A stretch of DNA of 64,000 bases from Saccharopolyspora elongata (lineage in GTDB: Bacteria; Actinomycetota; Actinomycetes; Mycobacteriales; Pseudonocardiaceae): positions 53,836 through 117,835 of the forward strand of contig NZ_SMKW01000027.1 in NCBI RefSeq assembly GCF_004348985.1, given 5' to 3'. The first letter of the stretch is position 1, and each line of letters opens with the position of its first letter. Below, in pieces: positions 17,888 through 26,224 of the stretch. The translations under genes and the position numbers were made by a program. The notes below the pieces were generated by a model that did not search any database, was not told where the DNA came from, and worked only from the letters and a program-made list of their open reading frames with translations.

Positions 17888-18394
17888 GTGAGCGCTGCGA
17901 TTTCACCCCAACTGGTTGAAGTTATCGACGTCTTCAGCTCGCAGCGTAGGCAGTCGTCCGGTGTCGTCGCGCCGCTGGAGGTCTGCCACGTCGAGCGCTG
18001 GGGACTCTCGGTGGAATGCCCGACACCGGACGCGGCGGACCACGCCGCCGAGATCACCTGGCTGCTGCCCGATCTCGGGCTGCGGCTGACCCGCTACCGC
18101 CCGCGTCGCAGGCACTCCCGCCGCGGGCCGAGCCTGCTCACCGCGGTCCACATCGAGCGCGAAACCCGGTCGTGGACCACCACCGACCTGCTGCTCGGCC
18201 TGGAGGTCGGAGAGCACGGTCGGCCGCGGATCACGCGCGCGGCCGAGTTCGCCGCCGCTGTCGACAACGGCCTGATCCGGCTCAGCGAAGCCGACTACGC
18301 GCTGCGCACGGTGCACCGCACGCTCGACGAGGTGACCCGCCACCGGGACATCAACCAGTGGCTGGCCCACCGGGGCATCTTCGACATCTGGTGA
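17888..18394 (+). CDS. Second DUF402-like protein
   Basis: A 168-residue relative of the preceding gene, from a GTG at 17888. It shares the layout (EITWLLPDLGLRLTRYRPRR, then VHIERETRSWTTTDLLLGLEV, then AAEFAAAVDNGLIRLSEADYALRTVHRTLDEVTRH), but the acidic metal-binding pattern is largely lost: the DYYIDVADV section is replaced by LLTAVHIERE. It may therefore be catalytically inactive. The upstream 100 bases are A/T-rich and probably carry its promoter. Confidence 0.7.
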   Translation: MSAAISPQLVEVIDVFSSQRRQSSGVVAPLEVCHVERWGLSVECPTPDAADHAAEITWLLPDLGLRLTRYRPRRRHSRRGPSLLTAVHIERETRSWTTTDLLLGLEVGEHGRPRITRAAEFAAAVDNGLIRLSEADYALRTVHRTLDEVTRHRDINQWLAHRGIFDIW

Positions 18395-18404
18395 CCAGAA
18401 CATG

Positions 18405-18607
18405 TTTCCAGGCTCGTTCTGCGTAGCGGTGCGGGTAGCGGCCCCCCTGCGGGAGTTACAGAGGCCTTCTCGGCTGTGGGATCCCCGATTTGTGTATGAC
18501 CAAATACGCGGCATCGGGGCTGTCCTCGCGAGAAGACCTCTGAGAACCCGCGGCGGTGCCGGTTGCGTACGTGGGCTAAGCGGCTGCGCCGCTTCAAAGA
18601 CAAGACC
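18405..18607 (+). repeat. Intergenic repeat element, copy 1
   Basis: Begins 11 bases after the DUF402 stop with the box TTTCCAGGCTCGTTCTGCG (18405-18423) and ends with GGGCTAAGCGGCTGCGCCGC (from 18573), which holds a small hairpin (AAGCGGC...GCCGCTT). Both boxes recur in the same order at 26113-26189, and the first recurs at 29892. The middle of this copy is longer, about 130 bases, and holds no gene. Confidence 0.6.
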
Positions 18608-18636
18608 AGCGAGGTCCCAGCCAGTCTCCCCAGCAC

Positions 18637-18680
18637 TCGTGAGCGTTTTGGAGTGCTCTAGCGCTCCAAAACGCTCACGA
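18637..18680. terminator. Bidirectional hairpin between DUF402 and response regulator genes
   Basis: A 17-bp perfect inverted repeat: TCGTGAGCGTTTTGGAG pairs with CTCCAAAACGCTCACGA around a 10-base loop. It sits between two convergent units and so can end both. The CGTGAG start of the stem is shared with the hairpins at 7901 and 36265. Confidence 0.8.
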
Positions 18681-18703
18681 TCCTTGGCTTGCAGAGGCAC
18701 CGG

Positions 18704-19354
18704 TCAGCGGGGCGGGCCGCCGTCGAGGCGGATGAGGCGGCGCTCGACTGCCGCGCTCACCGCCGCCATCCGGCTGTCCACCCCGAGCTTCGAGTAGATG
18801 TGCACGAGGTGCGTCTTCACCGTCGCCTCGCTGATGAACAGCTTCTTCGCCAGCTCCTTGTTGCCCAGGCCCTGCGCCAGCAGCTCCAGGATCTCCACCT
18901 CCCGGGCGCTCAGCGACTGCTCCGGCGCGCGGCTGCGCTGCAGCAGCCGGGACGCGATCTCCGGCGAGAGCATGGTCTTGCCCTGCGCGGCCGCCCGGAT
19001 CGCCTGGAACAGCTCCTCCGGCGGGCCCGCCTTGAGCAGGTAGCCGGTGGCGCCCGCGTCGATGGCGCGGGTGATGTCGGTGTCGGCGTCGTAGGTGGTC
19101 AGCACCAGCACCCGCGGCGGGGTGTCCAGCGCCAGCAGGCGCCGGGTCGCCTCCACGCCCTCGACGCCGTCGCCGAGCTGGAGGTCCATCAGCACCACGT
19201 CGGGCCGGAAGGCGTCCGCCTGCCGCACGGCCTCCACTGCGGTCGCGGCCTCGCCGACGACCTCGATGCCCGCATCCCCGGCGAGCAGCGCCTGCAGCCC
19301 GGCCCGCACCACCGGGTGGTCGTCGACCACCAGCACCCGCACCGCGTCCGTCAC
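18704..19354 (-). CDS. NarL/FixJ-type response regulator
   Basis: A 216-residue response regulator. The receiver domain has the acidic pocket VVDDHP, the phosphoacceptor Asp in DVVLMDLQLGDG, Thr in VLVLTTYDAD and Lys in GYLLKAGPPEE. A LuxR-type helix-turn-helix closes the protein (LSAREVEILELLAQGLGNKELAKKLFISEATVKTHLVHIYSKLGV). It overlaps the sensor kinase start by four bases. Together with the divergent HbpS-like gene this resembles the heme- and redox-sensing SenS-SenR pair of Streptomyces reticuli; the match rests on gene order and family, not on a computed comparison. Confidence 0.9.
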   Translation of the reverse strand: MTDAVRVLVVDDHPVVRAGLQALLAGDAGIEVVGEAATAVEAVRQADAFRPDVVLMDLQLGDGVEGVEATRRLLALDTPPRVLVLTTYDADTDITRAIDAGATGYLLKAGPPEELFQAIRAAAQGKTMLSPEIASRLLQRSRAPEQSLSAREVEILELLAQGLGNKELAKKLFISEATVKTHLVHIYSKLGVDSRMAAVSAAVERRLIRLDGGPPR

Positions 19355-20505
19355 GAGATCCCTCCCACCGGCAACGTCGCCGCCACCGCCGTGCCCTCGC
19401 CGGGCCGGCTCTCCACCGCCAGCGTGCCGCCCGACTGCTCCACCCTCGCCCGCATCCCGGACAACCCGTAGCCGCGCCCGGTGCCGGGGCTCGGGGCGGC
19501 GGGGTCGAAACCGGTGCCGTCGTCGCGCACGTCCAACGTGACCTCATCGTCCAAATAGGACAACGTCACCCCGGCGATGCTCGCCGCGCTGTGCTCACGG
19601 ACGTTGGCCAGCGCGCCCTGGGCGACCCGCAGCAGCACCGCGTCGTCGGCCGCCCTGGTCGGCAGCGGCTCGCCCACCACCTCGAAGCGGACCTCCACGC
19701 CCGACTCCGCCGCAGTCCGGTCGGCCAGCTCGCGCAGCGCCTCCGGCAGCGACTGCCGTTCGAGCGCGGCCGGCGCGAGCCCGCGCACGAACCGGCGGGC
19801 CTCGGCGAGGTTGTCCTCGGCGACCTCGCCCGCGCGCCGCACGTGCTCGTTGGTGTCGCCGCCGCGCTCCGCCGCCTGCAGCAGCATCCGGATGCTGGAC
19901 AGGCCCTGGGCGATCGTGTCGTGTATCTCGCGGGCCAGCCGCTCGCGCTCCCAGCTGATGCCCGCCTCGCGCTGAACTTCGTCCAGTTCACCGCGCGTGC
20001 GCACGAGCTGGTCGATCAGCGCCTTGCGGCGTTCGCTCTCCCAGCGCAGCTCCAGGAACACCGCGGTGGCCATCGTCGCGACGGCCAGCGGCACCAGCAC
20101 GTCGACGACCTCGAACTTCGGCGCCAGCCGCAGCTGCCCGAAGATCACCGTCGCGGTCAGCAGCACCACGGCGATGATCAGCGGCTTGGGCCGCAGCAGT
20201 CGCAAGCAGACGAAGAACAGCGGCACCGCGCACCAGCTGAAGCTCGGCGCCACCAGCACCAGCGCGCACCAAAGGGCGACCACCGCGGCCAGCCACAACT
20301 GCCGCACGCGCTTGCTCTGCCCCCAGAAGACCACACCGAGCACGTAGACCACGACCAGCGCCCCGGAAAGGCCCAGCAGCAGCGGGGTCACGCCCGCCAG
20401 GCCGTGCGCGGCGACGTAGCGCGACGCCGAAGACGCGAGCAGCACGAAGAAGCCCACGTGCATCGCGCGGTACAGCCAGCCTCCCGGCCGGAGGTCCTCG
20501 GTCAA
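19351..20505 (-). CDS. Sensor histidine kinase, NarX/DesK-like
   Basis: A 384-residue membrane kinase. The N-terminal half has about five transmembrane segments with short loops (for example VTPLLLGLSGALVVVYVLGVVFW). A coiled section follows, then the HisKA_3 phosphoacceptor box ERERLAREIHDTIAQGLSSIRML and a C-terminal HATPase domain (GRGYGLSGMRARVEQSGGTL). The start appears to be TTG at 20505, with AGAGGA 5 bases upstream. It would phosphorylate the response regulator encoded with it. A five-helix sensor with almost no extracellular domain fits sensing through a partner protein, such as the divergently encoded HbpS-like protein. Confidence 0.9.
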   Translation of the reverse strand: MTEDLRPGGWLYRAMHVGFFVLLASSASRYVAAHGLAGVTPLLLGLSGALVVVYVLGVVFWGQSKRVRQLWLAAVVALWCALVLVAPSFSWCAVPLFFVCLRLLRPKPLIIAVVLLTATVIFGQLRLAPKFEVVDVLVPLAVATMATAVFLELRWESERRKALIDQLVRTRGELDEVQREAGISWERERLAREIHDTIAQGLSSIRMLLQAAERGGDTNEHVRRAGEVAEDNLAEARRFVRGLAPAALERQSLPEALRELADRTAAESGVEVRFEVVGEPLPTRAADDAVLLRVAQGALANVREHSAASIAGVTLSYLDDEVTLDVRDDGTGFDPAAPSPGTGRGYGLSGMRARVEQSGGTLAVESRPGEGTAVAATLPVGGIS

Positions 20506-20688
20506 TGCGGTCCTCTCGTCGCGTCGAAGACACGAACCTAAACGGCGCGCTGCGAGCCCGCATCAATGGATCGGTTGATCCGGGATCCACCGGGCAAGGC
20601 CGTCGAACGATCCTTTCCGACGACGTCCGGAGCCCTCCTGCGACGGAAGCTCGAAGCACAAGCCAATCGGACCTAGGAGCGAACTCCG

Positions 20689-21237
20689 ATGCAGTCCACC
20701 ACCCGCAACCGCGCCATCGTCGGCACCCTGGTCGGCCTCGGCATCCTCGGCGGCGCCACCGGCCTGACCGTCGCGCAGGCCGACCCGGTCCAGCAGCAGG
20801 CCCCGCAGCGCCCGCCGGCCGCCGTCCTGCAGCAGCCGGTGCTGAGCATCGACGCCGCCACCAAGGCCGCGCAGGCCGCGCTCGACGCCGCCGAGGCCAA
20901 GGGCCAGCGCGTCACCGTGTCCATCGTGGACCGCGCGGGCAACGAGCGGGTGCGCCTGACCGGCGACGGCGCGGGCCCGCAGAGCGGCGAGTCGGCGAAG
21001 CGCAAGGCGTTCACCGCGGTCGCCTGGGGCCGCGCGACCTCCGAGCTGGGCAAGCAGGCCACCGGCGACGGCGCCACGCTGCGCGACATCCCGGGCACGC
21101 TGTTCCTCGGCGGCGGCGTCCCGGTGACCGCCGGCTCGCCGATCGCGGGCATCGGCGTGGCCGGTGCGCCCAGCGGGGACCTGGACGAGGAGTTCGCCCG
21201 CGCCGGGCTGCAGGCCATCCAGGCCGAGCTGCGGTAA
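20689..21237 (+). CDS. Secreted heme-binding HbpS/GlcG-family protein
   Basis: A 182-residue DUF336 (GlcG/HbpS) protein. Residues 1-31 form a secretion signal (basic TTRNR, hydrophobic core IVGTLVGLGILGGATGLTV, cleavage likely after AQA). The mature part has the family core: LSIDAATKAAQAALDAAEAKGQRVTVSIVDRAGNERV, KRKAFTAVAWGRATSEL, and IAGIGVAGAPSGDLDEEFARAGLQAI. HbpS of Streptomyces reticuli is an exported octamer that binds heme and iron and modulates the SenS kinase. Its divergent placement next to a five-helix kinase here suggests the same job. GGAG lies 8 bases before the ATG. Confidence 0.85.
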   Translation: MQSTTRNRAIVGTLVGLGILGGATGLTVAQADPVQQQAPQRPPAAVLQQPVLSIDAATKAAQAALDAAEAKGQRVTVSIVDRAGNERVRLTGDGAGPQSGESAKRKAFTAVAWGRATSELGKQATGDGATLRDIPGTLFLGGGVPVTAGSPIAGIGVAGAPSGDLDEEFARAGLQAIQAELR

Positions 21238-21245
21238 CACCCCCG

Positions 21246-21276
21246 GGCCGGTCCCCGGTGTCGCCGGGGACCGGCC
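21246..21276 (+). terminator. Hairpin between HbpS-like and ankyrin genes
   Basis: A 13-bp perfect stem, GGCCGGTCCCCGG with CCGGGGACCGGCC around a 5-base loop, starting 8 bases after the HbpS-like stop. It may end transcription or only reduce read-through to the ankyrin lipoprotein gene 23 bases further on. Confidence 0.75.
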
Positions 21277-21298
21277 ATCACCCGAGCAGGAGGACCCG

Positions 21299-22054
21299 AT
21301 GAGGACCGCGCACACCGGCGCGATCGGTCGACGAGTGGCGGTCGGGATGTTCGCCGCGATCGCGCTCGCCGCCTGCGCCCCGGCCGAGCCGCCGACGGCA
21401 CCAGCGACTCCCCCGCCGCCCGCGGCACACCAACAGCCCGCCCCCGAGCAGCACGCGCCCAACCCCGCGGCGGATCAACAGCTGCTGAGCGCCGCCGACG
21501 ACGGCGATCTCGAGCAGGTGCGCGTCGCGCTCACCGCCGGGGCCAACGTCGAAGCCCGCGACGAGCGCGAGCGCACTCCGCTGCTGCTGGCCGCGCTCGC
21601 CGATCACGTCGACGTCGCCCGCGAACTGGTCAAGGCCGGTGCCGATCCGGACGCGCAGGACGACCGCCGCGACAGCGCCTTCCTGGTCACCGGCGTGACC
21701 GGCAGCGTCGCCATGCTCGAAGCTCTGCTGCCCGCCAACCCGGACTTCACGGTGACCAACCGCTTCGGCGGCATCGCGATCATCCCGGCCAGCGAGCGCG
21801 GCCACGTCGACTACGTGCGCGCAGCGGCCCGCGCCGGCCTGAACGTCGACCACGTCAACCAGCTCGGCTGGACTGCGCTGCTCGAAGCAGTGATCCTCGG
21901 CGACGGAAGCCGCCCGTACCAGGAGATCGTGCAGATCCTCCTCGACGCGGGAGCGGACGCGAACATCCCCGACCACGACGGCGTCACGGCGCTCCGGCAC
22001 GCCGAGAACCACGGCTACGCCAAGATCGCCGAGATCCTCCGCTCCGCGACCTGA
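21299..22054 (+). CDS. Ankyrin-repeat lipoprotein
   Basis: A 251-residue exported protein. The signal peptide ends in a lipobox LAAC (Cys about 26), followed by a Pro/Ala-rich linker to about residue 55. Then come about five ankyrin repeats, for example DQQLLSAADDGDLEQVRVALTAGANVEARDERERTPLLLAALADHVDVARELVKAGADPDAQD, the last ending ADANIPDHDGVTALRHAENHGYAKIAEIL. It should be anchored on the outside of the membrane as a protein-binding scaffold. ATG 21299 has GCAGGAGG just upstream. It is possibly co-expressed with the HbpS-like gene. Confidence 0.85.
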   Translation: MRTAHTGAIGRRVAVGMFAAIALAACAPAEPPTAPATPPPPAAHQQPAPEQHAPNPAADQQLLSAADDGDLEQVRVALTAGANVEARDERERTPLLLAALADHVDVARELVKAGADPDAQDDRRDSAFLVTGVTGSVAMLEALLPANPDFTVTNRFGGIAIIPASERGHVDYVRAAARAGLNVDHVNQLGWTALLEAVILGDGSRPYQEIVQILLDAGADANIPDHDGVTALRHAENHGYAKIAEILRSAT

Positions 22055-22061
22055 GGCGAGC

Positions 22062-23261
22062 TCAGCCGGCCCAGCCGGTGTGCTCGGCCCACTGCCATGC
22101 CCTGGGGAGCGCCTCCGCGAACCAGGGTTCCTTGGCGTCCGCGTAGGCGCCGTGGTCCGGGTCGGCGGCGTGCTCCGCCGCCACCTTCCGCTTGAGCGCG
22201 AGGTATTCGTCGCGGGCGGCTTCGTCGGCGCGCAGCCACGCCGGGAACAGCAGGGCGACGCGCTGACCCGGCGTTCCGTCGACCCGGACGTGCAAGTTCG
22301 CGTAGCGGCCTGGGTCGGCCGACACGTGGATCCGCTTCTCCCAGAGCGCCGGATCGGGCGCGAAGGTGTGCGGGGTGTCGCCGAGGATGCCCGGCAGCAC
22401 CGGGAAACCGGCGTCGCCCAGCGGCCCGGCGAGCGCATCCGCGTCGGCCAGCGACCGGACCGTCAGCTGCAGGTCGATGATGTCCTTCGCGGGCAGGCCG
22501 GGCACCGAGGTGGAGCCGACGTGGTCGACCCGCACGGCCTTGTCGCCCGCCGCCCGCTCGATCCGGGCGATCAGCCGCCGCGCCTGCCGCGGCCAATCCG
22601 GATCCGGATCGACCAGCTCGGGCGACCGCTTCGGCGGGCGGCGGCGCAGCCGCACGTTCTCCTCGAACGGCACCAACCGGTCCCGCCACAGCGCATCGAC
22701 CTGGGCGTGCACGGCATCGACCGAACCGCTGTTGTCCAGCCACACGTCCGCGACCTCGCGCCGCTGCTCGGTGGTGGCCTGCGCGGCGATGCGGGCGCGG
22801 GCGTCGTCCTCCGACAGACCGCGGTCGATCAGCCGCCGCACCCGGTCGGGCTCCGGCGCATCGACGATGACCACCAGGTGGTAGTTCGGCGCGTAGCCGA
22901 CCTCGACGAGCAGCGGCACGTCGTGCACCACGACCGCGTCGGCGGGCGCCTGCGCCATCCGCTCGGCCGTCAGGTCGCGGATCTTGGGGTGCGTGATCGC
23001 GTTGAGGTCCGCGCGCGCTTCGTCGTCGCCGAAGACCTTGCCCGCCAACGCCGGGCGGTTCAGCGCGCCGTCGGCGTCCAGGATGTCCTCACCGAACCGC
23101 TCGACGAGTTCGGCCAGCCCCGGTGTGCCGGGCTGCACCACCTCGCGGGCCAGCGCGTCGGCGTCGATGAGCACGGCGCCGCGCTCCACCAACCGCCGGG
23201 CCACCGTCGACTTGCCGGACCCGATTCCACCGCTCAGTCCCACCCGCAACACGAAACCCAT
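22062..23261 (-). CDS. coaE: Dephospho-CoA kinase fused to a GrpB domain
   Basis: A 399-residue two-domain protein. The first about 200 residues are CoaE, which performs the last step of coenzyme A synthesis (ATP-dependent phosphorylation of dephospho-CoA): P-loop LSGGIGSGKSTVARRL at about residues 8-23, then DADALAREVVQPGTPGL and VHDVPLLVEVGY. The rest is a GrpB/UPF0157 domain (LVDPDPDWPRQARRLIARIE, VRVDHVGSTSVPGLPAKDIIDLQL), a nucleotidyltransferase-like fold. This fusion is normal for actinobacteria. ATG 23261 gives MGFVLRVGLSGG; longer frames upstream lack homology. Confidence 0.95.
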   Translation of the reverse strand: MGFVLRVGLSGGIGSGKSTVARRLVERGAVLIDADALAREVVQPGTPGLAELVERFGEDILDADGALNRPALAGKVFGDDEARADLNAITHPKIRDLTAERMAQAPADAVVVHDVPLLVEVGYAPNYHLVVIVDAPEPDRVRRLIDRGLSEDDARARIAAQATTEQRREVADVWLDNSGSVDAVHAQVDALWRDRLVPFEENVRLRRRPPKRSPELVDPDPDWPRQARRLIARIERAAGDKAVRVDHVGSTSVPGLPAKDIIDLQLTVRSLADADALAGPLGDAGFPVLPGILGDTPHTFAPDPALWEKRIHVSADPGRYANLHVRVDGTPGQRVALLFPAWLRADEAARDEYLALKRKVAAEHAADPDHGAYADAKEPWFAEALPRAWQWAEHTGWAG

Positions 23262-23303
23262 CTTGCCAGCCCACCGGGACCGAGCGGGCCGAAGGTGTGC
23301 AGC

Positions 23304-23346
23304 GAACGGCCTGTCCGCCTCGACAGACGAGACGAACAGGCCGTTC
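23304..23346. other. Inverted repeat between rpsA and coaE
   Basis: GAACGGCCTGT (23304-23314) is repeated in reverse complement at 23336-23346 around a 21-base loop. It lies 43 bases upstream of the coaE start and downstream of the rpsA terminator, so it may be a second terminator or a 5'-leader structure of coaE. Confidence 0.45.
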
Positions 23347-23391
23347 ACCTCGACAACTCCAGGGAACGCGCCGCGGGTTCCGGAAAAGAAG

Positions 23392-23425
23392 CACGGCCCC
23401 GCACCTCGGAAGGTGCGGGGCCGTG
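23392..23425 (-). terminator. rpsA terminator hairpin
   Basis: A stem of about 15 bp: CACGGCCCCGCACCT pairs with AGGTGCGGGGCCGTG around CGGA. It begins 29 bases beyond the rpsA stop. The very stable C/G stem with a tetraloop fits a strong terminator for a highly expressed gene. Confidence 0.85.
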
Positions 23426-23453
23426 GTGTTGCCTCAGCCGCTAGGCGTCAGGC

Positions 23454-24956
23454 TCACGCGCCGCCGGAGAGCTTCTCCCGCAGCGCCGCCAGCTGCGCGT
23501 CGCTGGCCAGCGAGCCGCTGTCCTGCTCGTCGCTCGAAGCCGACGAGTAGTTGCCGCCACCGCTGGCCGGCTCCTCGCCGCCACCGGCCGCGGCGGCCGC
23601 AGCGGCCTCCGCGTCGGCCTGGCGGGCCTTGACGATCTGGGCGATGTGCTTCTCGTAGCGCGTGTGGGCCTCGGCGTACTGCCGCTCCCATTCCTCACGC
23701 TGCTTCTCGTAGCCCTCGGTCCACTCCTGGGTCTCCACGTCGAAGCCCTCGGGGTAGATGTAGTTGCCCTCGTTGTCGTACTCGGCCGCCATCCCGTACT
23801 GGGTGGGGTCGAACTCCGAGTCGGGGCTGAAGCCCTCGTTGGCCTGCTTCAGCGACAGCGAGATCCGGCGACGCTCCAGGTCGATGTCGATGACCTTGAT
23901 CATCACCTCGTCGCCGACCTGGACGACCTGCTCCGGGATCTCCACGTGGCGCTCGGCCAGCTCGGAGATGTGGACCAGACCCTCGATGCCCTCGTCGACG
24001 CGGACGAACGCACCGAACGGCACCAGCTTGGTGACCTTGCCCGGCACGATCTGGCCGATCGCGTGGGTGCGGGCGAACTGGCGCCACGGGTCTTCCTGGG
24101 TGGCCTTCAGCGACAGCGAGACGCGCTCGCGGTCCATGTCCACGTCGAGGACCTCGACGGTGACTTCCTGGCCGACCTCGACGACCTCGCTCGGGTGGTC
24201 GATGTGCTTCCAGGACAGCTCCGAGACGTGCACCAGACCGTCAACCCCACCGAGGTCGACGAACGCACCGAAGTTGACGATGGAGGACACGACGCCCTTG
24301 CGGACCTGGCCCTTCTGCAGCTGGTTGAGGAACTCGCTGCGGACCTCGGACTGGGTCTGCTCCAGCCAGGCGCGGCGGGACAGGACCACGTTGTTGCGGT
24401 TCTTGTCCAGCTCGATGATCTTGGCCTCGAGCTCGCGGCCCACGTAGGGCTGCAGGTCGCGGACGCGGCGCATCTCGACCAGCGAGGCCGGCAGGAAGCC
24501 GCGCAGCCCGATGTCGAGGATGAGGCCGCCCTTGACGACCTCGATGACGGTGCCGCGCACGGGCTCGTCCTTCTCCTTGAGCTCCTCGATGGTGCCCCAG
24601 GCGCGCTCGTACTGGGCGCGCTTCTTGGAGAGGATCAGCCGGCCTTCCTTGTCCTCCTTCTGGAGAACAAGCGCCTCGACGAAGTCGCCGACGGTGACGA
24701 CCTCGGCGGGGTCGACGTCGTGCTTGATCGACAGCTCGCGGGAGGGGATGACGCCCTCGGTCTTGTAGCCGATGTCAAGCAGCACCTCGTCGCGATCGAC
24801 CTTGACGATGGTGCCCTCAACAATGTCCCCATCGTTGAAGTACTTGATGGTCTGGTCGACGGCGGCGAGGAAGTCCTCCTCCGTCCCGACGTCGTTCACT
24901 GCGACCTGCGGCTTGGTGGCGGCTGCAGTCGGGACGGTGGTGGTGTCGGTGGACAT
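23454..24956 (-). CDS. rpsA: 30S ribosomal protein S1
   Basis: A 500-residue ribosomal protein S1, which binds mRNA on the small subunit. Four S1 (OB-fold) domains are visible, beginning around residues 36 (GDIVEGTIVKVDRDEVLLDIGYKTEGVIPSRELS), 122 (GTVIEVVKGGLILDIGLRGFLPASLVE), 207 (RKGVVSSIVNFGAFVDLGGVDGLVHVSELSW) and 292 (PGKVTKLVPFGAFVRVDEGIEGLVHISEL). The C-terminal tail is Ala/Gly/Ser-rich, as usual in actinobacteria. The start ATG 24956 gives MSTDTTTVPTAAATKP. Confidence 0.98.
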   Translation of the reverse strand: MSTDTTTVPTAAATKPQVAVNDVGTEEDFLAAVDQTIKYFNDGDIVEGTIVKVDRDEVLLDIGYKTEGVIPSRELSIKHDVDPAEVVTVGDFVEALVLQKEDKEGRLILSKKRAQYERAWGTIEELKEKDEPVRGTVIEVVKGGLILDIGLRGFLPASLVEMRRVRDLQPYVGRELEAKIIELDKNRNNVVLSRRAWLEQTQSEVRSEFLNQLQKGQVRKGVVSSIVNFGAFVDLGGVDGLVHVSELSWKHIDHPSEVVEVGQEVTVEVLDVDMDRERVSLSLKATQEDPWRQFARTHAIGQIVPGKVTKLVPFGAFVRVDEGIEGLVHISELAERHVEIPEQVVQVGDEVMIKVIDIDLERRRISLSLKQANEGFSPDSEFDPTQYGMAAEYDNEGNYIYPEGFDVETQEWTEGYEKQREEWERQYAEAHTRYEKHIAQIVKARQADAEAAAAAAAGGGEEPASGGGNYSSASSDEQDSGSLASDAQLAALREKLSGGA

Positions 24957-25323
24957 CAGGTGGGTTGCTCCGGTACGGATAGTTTGGTCGCTGGATCTAC
25001 GTTGTTGCCGCGCCCCGGGCCGGGACCAGTGACTCGCTGGACCAGCGAGATCCCGCTCCATAGACCGTCCCTCACCACCGGTGCGACCCGGTAGCCGGAA
25101 CCGTCGACGGAAGACCCACGACGCGGGCGGTATCGTACGCGCTTTCTCGATCGTCGGGCAAACCGCGGTACACCCGAACGACCGACCGGTCCCGGGCGAG
25201 GAGAATGCCCCACGTCCGAGCAATACCCGATATCGGCGGGGAGAACCCTTGGCACGAGCCGATGACCCGGAACACGACGAGCTCCAGAGTAGCTCCGCGG
25301 AGCGGCTGTTGGGCACAACGGGT
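24957..25323. other. Divergent intergenic region, rpsA and methyltransferase
   Basis: About 367 bases that must hold the rpsA promoter and leader (leftward) and the promoter of the methyltransferase (rightward). The frames crossing it are continuations of neighbouring genes without homology. I see no clear hairpin or RNA gene. Confidence 0.4.
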
Positions 25324-26103
25324 GTGAGCAAACGCACTGTCGACGCGGCGGAATCGCGGGGCGCGAGCCGGCTGTGGTGGGACGCCGACGCCGACGACTA
25401 CCAAGCCGAGCACGGCGCGTTCCTCGGCGACAGCGATTTCATGTGGTGCCCGGAGCGGTTGCGCGAGGCCGACGCCGGGCTGCTCGGCGACGTCCGCGGC
25501 AAGCGGGTGCTGGAGGTCGGCTGCGGCGCGGCGTCGTGCTCGCGGTGGCTGGCCGACCAGGGCGCGCACCCGGTGGGGCTGGACATCTCGGCCGGGATGC
25601 TGCGGCACGCGGTCGCGGGCGGCGAGCGCAGCGGGACCGCGGTGCCGCTGGTGCAGGCGAGCGCGGATTGCCTGCCGTTCGCCGACGCCTCCTTCGACCT
25701 GGCCTGCTCGGCGTTCGGCGGGGTGCCGTTCGTGGCCGATGTCGGGGCGGTGTTCCGGGAGGTCGCGCGGGTGCTGCGGCCGGGCGGCCGGTGGGTCTTC
25801 GCCGTGACGCACCCGATGCGGTGGATCTTCCCCGACGATCCGGGGCCGACCGGGCTGACCGCCACGCACTCCTACTTCGACCGCACGCCGTACCTGGAGG
25901 TCGACGACGCGGATCGGGCCACCTACGTCGAGCACCACCGCACCCTCGGCGATTTCGTCCGGGAGCTGGCCGGCGCCGGATTGCGCCTGGTCGACCTGAT
26001 CGAGCCGGAGTGGCCGGCGGGGCACACCCAGACCTGGGGGCAGTGGAGCCCCCTGCGCGGCCGCCTGTTCCCCGGCACCGCGATCTTCGTCTGCCACCGC
26101 TGA
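25324..26103 (+). CDS. SAM-dependent methyltransferase
   Basis: A 259-residue class I methyltransferase. Motif I is GKRVLEVGCGAASCSRWLADQGAHPVGLDIS (residues about 60-90), followed by PFADASFDLACSAFGGVPFVAD (motif IV region) and VLRPGGRWVFAVTHPMRW. The C-terminal half has YLEVDDADRATYVEHHRTLGDFVRELAGAGL. The GTG at 25324 (VSKRTVDAAESRGASRLWWDADADDYQAEHG) is the most conserved-looking start. The substrate is unknown. It resembles the small-molecule methyltransferases found beside rpsA in related actinobacteria. Confidence 0.85.
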   Translation: MSKRTVDAAESRGASRLWWDADADDYQAEHGAFLGDSDFMWCPERLREADAGLLGDVRGKRVLEVGCGAASCSRWLADQGAHPVGLDISAGMLRHAVAGGERSGTAVPLVQASADCLPFADASFDLACSAFGGVPFVADVGAVFREVARVLRPGGRWVFAVTHPMRWIFPDDPGPTGLTATHSYFDRTPYLEVDDADRATYVEHHRTLGDFVRELAGAGLRLVDLIEPEWPAGHTQTWGQWSPLRGRLFPGTAIFVCHR

Positions 26104-26112
26104 GGGAGAATA

Positions 26113-26189
26113 TTTCCAGGCTCGTTTTGCGTGGCGGTGCGAGTTGCGAGGGCGGGCTAAGCGCCTTCGGCGCTTCAAGAACAAATACC
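26113..26189 (+). repeat. Intergenic repeat element, copy 2
   Basis: Begins 10 bases after the methyltransferase stop. First box TTTCCAGGCTCGTTTTGCG; second box from 26154, GGGCTAAGCGCCTTCGGCGC, a short hairpin (AAGCGCC TTC GGCGCTT). It is the compact version of copy 1 and lies just upstream of the GNAT gene. Confidence 0.6.
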
Positions 26190-26224
26190 CGAGTCAACAG
26201 TCGAGACAGCGCTGAGGGGAAGTC

